From assembly GCF_025154055.1 (NCBI RefSeq), contig NZ_JAOALK010000002.1, positions 17,237 to 81,236 on the forward strand: a stretch of DNA of 64,000 nt, written 5' to 3'. The notes under the pieces are model-generated. The model was given only the letters and a program-made list of their open reading frames with translations. It had not been told where the DNA came from and made no database searches. This DNA is from Aquibacillus koreensis (GTDB lineage Bacteria > Bacillota > Bacilli > Bacillales > Amphibacillaceae). Of the stretch, positions 54,334 to 63,265 are shown piece after piece (position 1 is the stretch's first letter; the number at the start of each line of letters is the position of its first letter). The translations under genes and the position numbers were made by a program.

Positions 54334-55806
54334 ATGATGACAACAATCACAAGTGTGCGTAACTTAAGATTGAAATTTCCAGGGGCAGAATCTTTATTAT
54401 TTAGGGATTTTTCCCTTTCTTTTCGAAAAGGTGAAAAGGTATTAATAATTGGCCCTTCTGGATCAGGTAAATCCACATTGCTACAGGTTTTAACTGGCTT
54501 AATTCCAAATTCTATTGAAGTGCCAATAAAGGCTGAAAAAATACAAGTGCCATCTTCATGGGGATTCTTATTTCAAGATCCAGACACACAGTTTTGCATG
54601 CCATTTGTAGATGAAGAGCTTGCATTTGTTCTAGAGAACCTTCAAGTTCCGCAAGAAAAAATGAGAGATCGCATGCTTCACTACTTGAAGCAGGTTGGAT
54701 TACATCTGGAGGATATTCATACAAATATAAATAAGTTATCGGGCGGTATGAAACAAAGGTTAGCGATTGCATCTGTATTAGCGTTGGAGCCAGAAGTACT
54801 GTTTCTAGATGAGCCTACTGCAATGTTAGATCCTGATGGAACTAAAGAGGTATGGGATACGATCAAATCGATAGGTGAAGATAAAACACTTATTATTGTG
54901 GAACACCAAATTGATCATATTGTTGCGTTTGTTGATCGCGTTATTCTCTTAAATGATCAAGGAAGCATTGTTGCCGATGGACCAAGCGAGACCGTTTTTA
55001 AGGAAAATAAACAATTTCTAATTGATAAAGGCATTTGGTACCCAAATGTTTGGAAAGATTATTTAGCATCAACGAATAAAAAAGCTCCTGTAAAGTCTGT
55101 AAAGGAAGAAGATCGACCTTCACTTCACGTTTCGAAGTTTGTTGGGTTTAGAGGCAAAGAACAAAAGATTGCTATAGATAATGCTTGCGTATATCCGGGG
55201 GAATGGATTACAGTAATTGGAAAAAATGGTGCTGGGAAAAGTACCTTATTACATGCCTTAATGCAACTGGTAAAATCGAAAGGTGATTACCGAATTTTTG
55301 AACAAAAATATCAAGAAATAGATACCTTCACTAATTTTCTCACTTTTGTATTTCAAAATCCGGAATTCCAATTCGTTACAAATTCTGTGTATGACGAAAT
55401 AGCTTTTACCCTTCGATTAGAGAAATGGCCTGAAGATAGAATAGTAGAACGGGTAAATAAGTTAATAGAGATTTTTCATCTTCGCAATGTCCGAGAAAAT
55501 CATCCATATCAACTTTCCATGGGTCAAAAACGTCGACTAAGTGTTGCCGCTGCTATTGTAAAAGAACAACCCATATTATTACTTGATGAACCTACATTTG
55601 GTCAAGATGCTAAAAATACCTTTGGCATGTTAGAGCAACTAGAACAACTTAGAGAAAAAGGTACGATCATTATCATGGTGACACATGATTTATCCATTGT
55701 AGAGTATTTCGCTACGAGGGTTTGGACGATCAGTGAAGGAAGATTAGTAGAAGATTGCTCTTCTCTTGTCTATAAAAATAAGAACAAACAAGAAATAGTT
55801 TTGTGA
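54334..55806 (+). CDS. ykoD: ECF transporter ATPase, duplicated
   Basis: The 490-residue protein contains two ABC ATPase domains in tandem. The first has Walker A 'GPSGSGKST' (about residue 40), signature 'LSGGMKQRLAIASVL' and 'FLDEPTAMLD'. The second has 'GKNGAGKST' (about 294), 'LSMGQKRRLSVAAAI' and 'LLDEPTFGQD'. It drives the YkoE-YkoC importer. It follows ykoE by 9 bases and uses AAGGTGAT. Confidence 0.93.
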   Translation: MMTTITSVRNLRLKFPGAESLLFRDFSLSFRKGEKVLIIGPSGSGKSTLLQVLTGLIPNSIEVPIKAEKIQVPSSWGFLFQDPDTQFCMPFVDEELAFVLENLQVPQEKMRDRMLHYLKQVGLHLEDIHTNINKLSGGMKQRLAIASVLALEPEVLFLDEPTAMLDPDGTKEVWDTIKSIGEDKTLIIVEHQIDHIVAFVDRVILLNDQGSIVADGPSETVFKENKQFLIDKGIWYPNVWKDYLASTNKKAPVKSVKEEDRPSLHVSKFVGFRGKEQKIAIDNACVYPGEWITVIGKNGAGKSTLLHALMQLVKSKGDYRIFEQKYQEIDTFTNFLTFVFQNPEFQFVTNSVYDEIAFTLRLEKWPEDRIVERVNKLIEIFHLRNVRENHPYQLSMGQKRRLSVAAAIVKEQPILLLDEPTFGQDAKNTFGMLEQLEQLREKGTIIIMVTHDLSIVEYFATRVWTISEGRLVEDCSSLVYKNKNKQEIVL

Positions 55807-55821
55807 AAGAGAGGCAAATAA

Positions 55822-56628
55822 ATGCAAATAGATTTCTCGTTTCAAGAGACTTGGTTTCATAAAATTAATCCAAGTTTGAAGTTTATCTTTATTGTCTTGT
55901 TATTCATTGGATTGTTATTTATCCATAACATAAACTTTTTAATTAACTTTTTGTTTGCACCGCTTCTCATTTACTTGTTTTTTACTGGACATCCATGGAA
56001 AAGACTCTGCCTTATTGCGATTCCGTTTTTAATCATTTTCATAACCTCTTCTACTTCAATGATCTTCTTTGGTAAAGGGGATATAACATGGTTTGAGTGG
56101 GGACTTGTTCATATTTCTGAGGAAAGTTTTTTTAGAGGATTACATTTAGGATTGCGTGGTTTTGTATTTGCGGTACTTGGTGTGGTTTTTGCCCTAACAA
56201 CAAGACCAGTATTTTTGTTTTACTCACTCATGCAACAGTTAAAGCTTAAACCTAAATATGCTTACAGTTTTATGGCATCGATTCGGTTGCTTCCAATTAT
56301 GGTGGAAGAATTACAAACACTAAGGTATGCATTAAAAGTGCGCGGTGTTCAAGATTACAAAGGAATGAAAGGTTTTTACAAAAAGCTTAAAGCTTATTCA
56401 ATTCCTTTACTTGCACAAAGTATAAGAAGGGCACACCGTATTGCAATTGCAATGGAAGCAAAGCGTTTTTCTATTGTACAAAATAGGACCTATTACTATC
56501 AAATTGGGTTTTCCAAAGTTGATTTGTTCTTTGTTATCTATTTTTTAATCTTTATTCTTTTAGCTTATTTACTTACTCTCTATATGTCGTATGTTAATAT
56601 AGAGGATGTACGTTACAATGGTAACTGA
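55822..56628 (+). CDS. ykoC: ECF transporter T component
   Basis: The 268-residue energy-coupling membrane protein has about five helices. The two short cytoplasmic signature helices are seen as 'LRYALKVRGVQDYKG' and 'AHRIAIAMEAKRFS' (A-R-G and A-x-x-x-R types), which couple to the ATPases. It is the last gene of the riboswitch operon, 15 bases after ykoD, with AGAGAGG upstream and a terminator downstream. Confidence 0.9.
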   Translation: MQIDFSFQETWFHKINPSLKFIFIVLLFIGLLFIHNINFLINFLFAPLLIYLFFTGHPWKRLCLIAIPFLIIFITSSTSMIFFGKGDITWFEWGLVHISEESFFRGLHLGLRGFVFAVLGVVFALTTRPVFLFYSLMQQLKLKPKYAYSFMASIRLLPIMVEELQTLRYALKVRGVQDYKGMKGFYKKLKAYSIPLLAQSIRRAHRIAIAMEAKRFSIVQNRTYYYQIGFSKVDLFFVIYFLIFILLAYLLTLYMSYVNIEDVRYNGN

Positions 56629-56688
56629 CATGGGTTGTACTATTATAAAAAATGCATAATCTATACGGAAGTAATAACGTGACTTACA

Positions 56689-56720
56689 AGCTACTCTTCA
56701 GGAGTAGTTTCTTTATTTTT
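56689..56720 (+). terminator. Intrinsic terminator
   Basis: AGCTACTC pairs with GAGTAGTT around TTCAG and is followed by a T-run. It separates ykoC from tenI, though readthrough is possible since no clear promoter follows. Confidence 0.7.
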
Positions 56721-56739
56721 ATGTGTAGGAGCTGTGAAA

Positions 56740-57345
56740 ATGGGTATCGAACTTCACCTTATATCAACAGGAAGACAATCAAGACAGGAATTTGTTGCGC
56801 TTGCAAGTGAACTTCATCGTTACGTGCATGCTATTCATATACGAGAAAAAGATAAGACAGCTAAATGGATGTTAGATACAGTTTTAGTATTAATAGATCA
56901 TGGCGTACCACCTTCAAAAATTATCATAAATGACCGTGTTGATGTGGCACTGGCTACCCATGTGAAAGGTGTGCAGCTTGCCTATCATTCCATTCCTCCC
57001 ATTTTGGTAAAGAAAGAGTTTCCTAGCTTACAAGTTGGATGCTCCGTTCATTCCGTCGATGAGGTGAAAATAGCCCAGGAGCAAGGTGTTGATTATATGA
57101 TTTTTGGTCACATATTTCCAACTAATTCTAAACAGGGTTTAGAACCAAGAGGTATTGAACAACTTAATCAAATAGTGGAGCTAAGTAATATACCAATTAT
57201 TGCGATTGGTGGAATAAAACCAAACCATGTGCCGCAAATTTTAAAAGCTGGAGCAAAAGGGATTGCAATCATGTCAGGCATACTTGAGGCGGAAGATCCT
57301 TTAGAGGCCGTGAAAGCATATACGGATAAATTAGAGCTAGTTTAG
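56740..57345 (+). CDS. tenI: Thiazole tautomerase (ThiE-like fold)
   Basis: The 201-residue TIM barrel resembles thiamine phosphate synthase but belongs to the TenI group, which aromatises the thiazole product of ThiG. Segments are 'LHLISTGRQSRQEFVALASE', 'IIINDRVDVALATHVKGVQL', 'GCSVHSVDEVKIAQEQGVDY', 'FGHIFPTNSKQGLEPRG' and 'PIIAIGGIKPNHVPQILKAG'. It is shorter than ThiE and lacks part of its pyrophosphate loop. ATG 56740 has TAGGAG 8 bases upstream; GTG 56734 is too close. It lies between the importer operon and thiF. Confidence 0.85.
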   Translation: MGIELHLISTGRQSRQEFVALASELHRYVHAIHIREKDKTAKWMLDTVLVLIDHGVPPSKIIINDRVDVALATHVKGVQLAYHSIPPILVKKEFPSLQVGCSVHSVDEVKIAQEQGVDYMIFGHIFPTNSKQGLEPRGIEQLNQIVELSNIPIIAIGGIKPNHVPQILKAGAKGIAIMSGILEAEDPLEAVKAYTDKLELV

Positions 57346-57545
57346 GAGGAAAGATATATCATACAAACTCCTAGTATAGTAGAATTAAATAAGAGAAGCG
57401 GTAACAATTACGCTAGTGCTATAAAGAATGGTGAAATGTGATAATATTTATTCAATATTGCTCTTTTAAAGAAAAACTAAAATGCCAATGAAGTGGTAGC
57501 TTATTATAGTGTAGAGAAAATATACAATGAAGGGATGAATACCAA

Positions 57546-58565
57546 GTGAATGACCGTTATTCCCGCCAAGAGCTTTTCTCCCCGATTGGAGTAGAAGGTC
57601 AAGCGAAAATAAGAAATAAGCATGTGCTTATTATTGGTGCAGGTGCACTGGGTACAGGTAGCGCAGAAGGTCTCGTTCGTGCTGGTGTTGGAAAGGTAAC
57701 AATTGTGGATCGTGATTATGTAGAATGGAGTAACTTACAACGACAACAATTGTATAGTGAAGAAGATGCATCCGACAGAATACCCAAAGCGGTTGCTGCA
57801 GAAAACAGGCTAAAACAAATTAATAGCGATGTCGAGATTATAGCGCGTGTTATGGATGTATCTATTGAAGAAATGGAAGACCTTGTATTAGGAATTGATA
57901 TAATTATAGATGCAACAGATAATTTTGACATTCGTATGATTATAAATGATATTTCACAAAAATATAATGTTCCATGGATATATGGTGCCTGTGTAGGTAG
58001 CTATGGTATTAGCTATACCATTCTTCCTGGTGAAACACCATGCTTACAATGCTTGTTAGAACGGGTGCCAATGGGCGGATTAACATGTGATACAGCTGGA
58101 ATTATTGGTCCTGCGGTGCAAATGGTAGTTTCTTATCAAGTTTCAGAGGTGCTTAAAATATTAGTAGAAGACTATGATTCACTTCGAAAGAAATTAGTTT
58201 CTTTTGATCTGTGGAAAAACCATCATACAGCCATCGGTGTGGACAAAATGAAAAAAGAAAATTGTCTATCCTGTGGTGAAACACCTACTTATCCCAACTT
58301 ATCAAAGGAAAATCAAACAAAAACCGCTGTGTTATGTGGAAGAGATACAGTACAAATTAGACCACCGGAAAAGATAGAGAGGGATTTAGATAAGCTTGCT
58401 GCCATCTTTAAAGGTCAGGGTGCAAAAGTTACGCTCAATCCATATTTACTTTCTTTTTCTATGCGAAATCACAGGCTTGTTGTGTTTAGAGATGGAAGAG
58501 TCTTAATACATGGAACAAAAGATATCTCAGAAGCTAAAACTTTGTATCATCGCTATCTAGGTTAG
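57546..58565 (+). CDS. thiF: ThiF-family adenylyltransferase
   Basis: The 339-residue E1-like enzyme activates the C-terminus of a small sulfur-carrier protein as acyl-adenylate. The ATP-binding loop is 'HVLIIGAGALGTGSAEGLVR' with 'DRDYVEWSNLQRQ'. Two CxxC pairs bind zinc ('CLQC' about 166 and 'CLSC' about 240), and a possible catalytic Cys lies in 'GLTCDTAG' (about 181). A C-terminal extension of about 80 residues fits Bacillus ThiF. Neither thiS, thiG nor thiO is adjacent, so its partner is elsewhere. The start is GTG. Confidence 0.83.
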   Translation: MNDRYSRQELFSPIGVEGQAKIRNKHVLIIGAGALGTGSAEGLVRAGVGKVTIVDRDYVEWSNLQRQQLYSEEDASDRIPKAVAAENRLKQINSDVEIIARVMDVSIEEMEDLVLGIDIIIDATDNFDIRMIINDISQKYNVPWIYGACVGSYGISYTILPGETPCLQCLLERVPMGGLTCDTAGIIGPAVQMVVSYQVSEVLKILVEDYDSLRKKLVSFDLWKNHHTAIGVDKMKKENCLSCGETPTYPNLSKENQTKTAVLCGRDTVQIRPPEKIERDLDKLAAIFKGQGAKVTLNPYLLSFSMRNHRLVVFRDGRVLIHGTKDISEAKTLYHRYLG

Positions 58566-58589
58566 TGAATAGAACTACTAAAACCAAAA

Positions 58590-58625
58590 ATCCTTGTTAC
58601 AAAAAATGTAGCGAGGTTTTTTTAT
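58590..58625 (+). terminator. Intrinsic terminator
   Basis: AATCCTTGTTACA pairs with TGTAGCGAGGTT, allowing one mismatch and a GT pair, and is followed by seven T. It lies after thiF. Confidence 0.75.
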
Positions 58626-58729
58626 TTGCTAATATTAGTATGGTATATAGCACCTTTTTGCAGTTTTTGCATAAGTAGGTAATTAGGGGAGAAAGAGATC
58701 CCTAATATAAAAGGTGAGGTGTTCATACA

Positions 58730-59593
58730 TTGTTTTATCATGTTAAAGAATTACAATACCGCGCAAAACCAGACAGACCTAATCCTGTTTATGCAAAGAA
58801 ACTGCAGGAAATTTTAGGTGGGCAATATGGAGAAATATCGGTCGCAATGCAATACTTGTTTCAAGGTTGGAATGTAAGAGGTGGAGATAACAAATACAGA
58901 GACCTCTTAATGGATACTGGTGCAGAGGAGCTTGCACATATTGAAATGCTGGCGACGATGATTGCCAGATTATTAGAAAATACACCGGAAGTTGATTTAG
59001 ATCAAGCGGTATCAGATCCTGTTGTAGCTGCTATACTTGGTGGTACAAATCCCCAACACGCCATTGTTTCTGGTGCAGGAGCTATGCCAGTAGATAGTGT
59101 GGGTAATCGTTGGACTGCATCCTATATTGGTGCAAGTGGAAATTTACTAGCTGACATGCGCGCGAATCTTACTGCTGAGTCAATGGGAAGACTGCAAGCT
59201 GTACGATTATATGAAGAAACAGATGATCGTGGCGTGAAAGATATGTTATCTTGGCTAATAGCAAGGGATACGATGCACCAAAACCAATGGTTAGCGGCCA
59301 TTGCAGAGTTAGAAGCAAAAGAGAATGTAGTTGTACCTAGTACATTCCCTAGAGAATTAGAAAAACAAGAAGTTTCCTATACTCTATTTAACTATTCAGC
59401 TGGAAATGAAAGTGCTAAAGGGCGTTGGGCATATGGCCCAAGTATGGATGGCTGCGGCGTGTTTAATTATGTGGAGAATCCAGTGCCATTTGGTAAAAAA
59501 CCTAAATTAAAACCAGCGCCAAAGTGGCTACATGACACGCCATTAAATGTTATTCGTACGTCCGATGTACATCCAGATCCTGATACAAAATAA
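58730..59593 (+). CDS. Manganese catalase
   Basis: The 287-residue non-heme catalase breaks down hydrogen peroxide with a di-manganese centre. The ferritin-like bundle shows the ligands in 'GQYGEISVAMQYLFQGWNVR', 'GAEELAHIEMLATMI', 'ANLTAESMGRLQAVRLYEET' and 'ARDTMHQNQW'. It matches the YdbD type of Bacillus and is longer than the CotJC coat protein. The start is TTG with GAGGTG before it. It is flanked by terminators, so it is monocistronic. Confidence 0.92.
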   Translation: MFYHVKELQYRAKPDRPNPVYAKKLQEILGGQYGEISVAMQYLFQGWNVRGGDNKYRDLLMDTGAEELAHIEMLATMIARLLENTPEVDLDQAVSDPVVAAILGGTNPQHAIVSGAGAMPVDSVGNRWTASYIGASGNLLADMRANLTAESMGRLQAVRLYEETDDRGVKDMLSWLIARDTMHQNQWLAAIAELEAKENVVVPSTFPRELEKQEVSYTLFNYSAGNESAKGRWAYGPSMDGCGVFNYVENPVPFGKKPKLKPAPKWLHDTPLNVIRTSDVHPDPDTK

Positions 59594-59607
59594 AAAGACC
59601 AACATCT

Positions 59608-59646
59608 AAAACGACCATTTCTCTAGTGAGGAAGGGTCGTTTTGTA
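59608..59646 (+). terminator. Intrinsic terminator
   Basis: AAAACGACC pairs with GGGTCGTTTT, after the catalase gene. Confidence 0.75.
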
Positions 59647-59823
59647 TGTAATCATACGCATATATATTGATAGATTACATAGCATAAGAGAGCAAAAAAC
59701 GCATAAGTAAATCTAGTATATTATCTGAACTAAAATCATATTATGAAGGAAAATAGAGGGATTTTAAGTGAAATGTCGAAGAAGAATTATATTGAAATAA
59801 AAATTTAATAGGGGGAGATTGAT

Positions 59824-61293
59824 TTGTTTAGACCATACAAAACAGCGCCGTTCTTTGATGAGATGTTACGGCAAGATGGGTTACCAAAGCCACACTATCA
59901 TAAATTTCATCAGATACTAAATCAATTTTCACAAGATGAGTTAAAGAAAAAGCATGAAACCGCACAACTTTCATTTCTGAGACAAGGTATTACGTTTACT
60001 GTTTATGATGCTAATCAAAACACGGAACGAACGATGCCTTTTGATTTCATTCCAGTTATTATTCCAAGTAAGGATTGGGACGAAATTGAACGAGGAATGA
60101 TCCAACGAACAGAAGCATTAAATTTATTTTTAGAGGACATCTATAATGAGCAGTATATTATAAAAGATGGATTGATTCCCCGGGAATTGGTGGAGGAAAA
60201 TCCATATTACTATGGACAACAAATGAAAGGGATGAAGATCCCATTAAGAAATCACATTTTTTTAGCAGGAATAGACTTAGTACGAAATGAAAATGGACAA
60301 TATCTTGTATTAGAAGATAACCTCAGAAACCCATCAGGTATGTCATACGTTTATCAAAATCGTTATGTGATGCGCCAAGTTTACCCGGAATTTTTCTCCA
60401 AACATTCTCTTATAACATTAGAACATCAGCTTTCTTCTTTGCATGATGCAATTCTTTCACACAAACCATTAGGATTAGAAAATGGAGTATCACCAAGAGC
60501 AGTGTTATTAACACCAGGAATATATAATTCAGCTTATTATGATCACGTGTTCTTGGCTCAACAAATGGGCTTAGAGTTAGTAGAGGGACGTGACTTGTTA
60601 GTCAAGCACGATAAAGTTTATATGAAAACGATAAAAGGTTTAGAGCGGGTACATATTATTTATCGACGAATTGATGATGATTACCTTGATCCAGTAGCCT
60701 TTCATAAAGATTCGACTCTAGGTGTCACTAACCTGTTACAGGCATATCGAAAAGGAAATGTTTCTATCTTAAATGGGATAGGAAATGGAGTGGCGGATGA
60801 TAAAGCAATGTATGCTTATGTACCAGATATGATCCGATATTATTTAAAAGAAGAACCAATTATCCCCAATGTGGAAACGTACCGTCTTAGAGAAAAAAAA
60901 CAGCGTGATTGGGTGCTTGAACGACTTGAACAATTGGTTATTAAAAATGTAGGTGCTTCTGGAGGATATGACATGCTTATTGGCCCTCATGCTTCCAAAG
61001 ATGAGATAGAAAGTTTTCGGAACAAAATATTAGAAAAACCTTATCAATATATTGCACAACCAATGATCAAACTATCACGTGCTCCATCTTTTCAGAATGA
61101 ACGTTTTTACCCTTGTCATGTTGACTTAAGAGTGTTTGTGATGAGAGGGGAAGAAACAAATGTATTGCCAGGTGGGTTATCTCGGGTAGCTTTAAAAGAG
61201 GGTTCGCTAGTCGTAAACTCTTCTCAAGGCGGTGGTGGAAAGGATACGTGGATTTTGAAATCGGATAGGGGTGACGAACAACATGCTCAGTAG
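59824..61293 (+). CDS. Circularly permuted ATP-grasp protein
   Basis: The 489-residue protein belongs to the circularly permuted type 2 ATP-grasp family (DUF404/DUF407). Landmarks: 'FLEDIYNEQYIIKDGLIPRE', 'YLVLEDNLRNPSGMSYVYQN', 'VHIIYRRIDDDYLDPVAF', 'NGIGNGVADDKAMYAYVPDM', 'KNVGASGGYDMLIGPHASK' and 'SQGGGGKDTWIL'. ATP-grasp enzymes join a carboxylate to an amine or thiol, and comparative genomics predicts that this type forms peptide bonds. The TTG start has GGGGGAG about 6 bases upstream. Its end overlaps the next gene by 11 bases. Substrate and product are unknown. Confidence 0.88.
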   Translation: MFRPYKTAPFFDEMLRQDGLPKPHYHKFHQILNQFSQDELKKKHETAQLSFLRQGITFTVYDANQNTERTMPFDFIPVIIPSKDWDEIERGMIQRTEALNLFLEDIYNEQYIIKDGLIPRELVEENPYYYGQQMKGMKIPLRNHIFLAGIDLVRNENGQYLVLEDNLRNPSGMSYVYQNRYVMRQVYPEFFSKHSLITLEHQLSSLHDAILSHKPLGLENGVSPRAVLLTPGIYNSAYYDHVFLAQQMGLELVEGRDLLVKHDKVYMKTIKGLERVHIIYRRIDDDYLDPVAFHKDSTLGVTNLLQAYRKGNVSILNGIGNGVADDKAMYAYVPDMIRYYLKEEPIIPNVETYRLREKKQRDWVLERLEQLVIKNVGASGGYDMLIGPHASKDEIESFRNKILEKPYQYIAQPMIKLSRAPSFQNERFYPCHVDLRVFVMRGEETNVLPGGLSRVALKEGSLVVNSSQGGGGKDTWILKSDRGDEQHAQ

Positions 61294-63169
61294 GGTAGCA
61301 GATTCGCTTTATTGGATGTCGCGTTATATAGAGCGAGCAGAAAATAATGCAAGGATATTAAGTATCCAATTAATACAAATATTAGAAGCATCAGAGGAAG
61401 AAACATTAGCTAATCATGATTGGGAAATGGTAATAGAAATATGTGGATCATTACAAGAATATCGTGAAGCTAGCCTTTCTTTATCTTCAGAGAAGGATAT
61501 AATCAACTATTTATTATTCTCAGAAAGTAATTTAAATTCCATAGCAAATTGTGTCCGATTTGCTCGTGAAAACGCAAAAGTAACAAGGGATCATTTACCA
61601 GATGACTTGTGGGAAACATGGAATGATTTCTATTTATTATTCCAAGAATTCAACAAAGTAAATTGGAAAAAAGAAGAACTGCAAGAATTATTAAAGCGGC
61701 TCAAGCAGACTTCATTAACTGTGCAAGGCATTATAGAATCCTCTATGACGAGAGGTAATACTGCTTACAGATTTATAAAAATTGGTAAATGGCTAGAACG
61801 AGCAGAGAAAACAACACTTATTTTAAATGTAGTTTGTCAACATACGATAAAACGAGAGGAACATTATCAGTACCAGGGGGCATACTATTATTATTGGAGA
61901 ACTGCTTTACAACTCGTTAATGGTTATGAAGCTTATTTAAAACAAAATCCCCCTAGAATGGTGCCAAACCTTGTCTTGTCATTTCTTATTTCAAACGATG
62001 CATTCCCCCGTTCGATTGTTTATTGTATTGAGCATGTCAGAGAGGCAATTTTTCAACTAGAAGAAGGAAAAGTATCACACTATTCATGGGAACTATATGC
62101 ATCACTAGATCAGTTGTTAGAAGAATTTGATAAGGTGAAAATGGAAGGTATTAAGATTCTAGAGCTATGTGATATGTTGCATCGATTGCAACAAAGTTGT
62201 ATTGAATTAGGATCTATTTTCTCGAGGACGTATTATTTGATTGAGACTGATAAAGATCTGGAAGGAGCTGGAGATCTTTATCAAAATAAACAATGTGATG
62301 TGGAGCGGAGATCAAGCATGAAGTATCAAATTGTTCATATTAATCGTTTTAATTATGAGACGCCAGTCAATCAAAGTTCGAATACCATTAGGTTAAAGCC
62401 ACGAACTGACGAATGCCAACGATTATTATCCTATCAAGCTAATATACAACCAACTTCATTAACAAAGGATTACATCGACTTGTGGGGAAATCATGTAGAA
62501 ACGTTTTTTATCCCTGAACAACATCAATCATTAGAAGTAGGAACAACTTCTGTTGTAAGTATCCAAAAAAGTCCATTTATTCACCGGATTGACTATTCTC
62601 CCGAGATGAAGTCTATTTTTCATTCAGACTTATTTCGGCATCATTATTTGTCCTTTCTAAATGAAACAGAGTACACCTATTTGCAACCAAGGCAAATACA
62701 TGAAGTTATACAAAAAATTGGTGAAATGAAAAATCCGGTAAAGTTTTCTATTGATACTATGCGATACTTACATGAAACGTTTAATTATGACGGTGACGCT
62801 ACACACGTGAATACGAAGGCAAGTGAAGCGTTTGATCTTAAGAAGGGTGTTTGTCAGGATATTACACATGTCATGCTAGGCATTCTGCGAAATAATAACA
62901 TACCTTCGCGCTATGTTAGTGGGTATTTGTATGTAGGTGAAAATTCGGCACTTATTGGCGATTCTGCTACACATGCATGGGTAGAAATTATGGTGCCAGG
63001 AATTGGTTGGGTAGGATTAGACCCTACAAATAACGTAGAAGCGCTTGAAAATCATATTCGTGTTGGTACAGGAAGAGATTATGGGGATGTAAGTCCACTC
63101 CAAGGTGTCTATCGTGGAGGCGGGCATACATTAGACGTAAGTGTATCTGTAACACTTTTAGAACAATAG
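61283..63169 (+). CDS. Alpha-E domain fused to transglutaminase-like protease
   Basis: This 628-residue protein joins two families usually coded separately. Residues 1 to about 330 form the alpha-E (DUF403) domain, starting 'MLSRVADSLYWMSRYIERAE' and containing 'MTRGNTAYRFIKIGKWLERA'. From Met-346 ('MKYQIVHINRFNYETPVNQS') a complete transglutaminase-family protein follows with its N-terminal domain and a papain-like triad: Cys about 523 in 'KKGVCQDITHVML', His about 563 in 'SATHAWVEI', Asp about 580 in 'GLDPTNN'. ATG 61283 has AGGGGTGA upstream and overlaps the ATP-grasp gene, implying [13 protein letters not shown] coupling. The product may act on peptides made by the ATP-grasp enzyme. Confidence 0.85.
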   Translation: MLSRVADSLYWMSRYIERAENNARILSIQLIQILEASEEETLANHDWEMVIEICGSLQEYREASLSLSSEKDIINYLLFSESNLNSIANCVRFARENAKVTRDHLPDDLWETWNDFYLLFQEFNKVNWKKEELQELLKRLKQTSLTVQGIIESSMTRGNTAYRFIKIGKWLERAEKTTLILNVVCQHTIKREEHYQYQGAYYYYWRTALQLVNGYEAYLKQNPPRMVPNLVLSFLISNDAFPRSIVYCIEHVREAIFQLEEGKVSHYSWELYASLDQLLEEFDKVKMEGIKILELCDMLHRLQQSCIELGSIFSRTYYLIETDKDLEGAGDLYQNKQCDVERRSSMKYQIVHINRFNYETPVNQSSNTIRLKPRTDECQRLLSYQANIQPTSLTKDYIDLWGNHVETFFIPEQHQSLEVGTTSVVSIQKSPFIHRIDYSPEMKSIFHSDLFRHHYLSFLNETEYTYLQPRQIHEVIQKIGEMKNPVKFSIDTMRYLHETFNYDGDATHVNTKASEAFDLKKGVCQDITHVMLGILRNNNIPSRYVSGYLYVGENSALIGDSATHAWVEIMVPGIGWVGLDPTNNVEALENHIRVGTGRDYGDVSPLQGVYRGGGHTLDVSVSVTLLEQ

Positions 63170-63186
63170 CGAATAATATCGATGAT

Positions 63187-63216
63187 AAAAGGAAGGTGGA
63201 GAGCCTTCCTTTTTAC
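63187..63216. terminator. Bidirectional intrinsic terminator
   Basis: AAAAGGAAGG pairs with CCTTCCTTTTT around TGGAGAG. It lies between the fusion gene and the convergent acetyltransferase gene. Confidence 0.85.
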
Positions 63217-63265
63217 ATTTTTTAATTGGATTAAATGCAGAAAAAGTCTTCATTGATTAAGCTAA

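Noticed and set aside
59824..63169. The ATP-grasp/transglutaminase genes as part of a lanthipeptide or other RiPP cluster
   Set aside because: No precursor-peptide-like small frame, dehydratase, cyclase or exporter was found nearby; the genes fit the separate ATP-grasp/alpha-E family.
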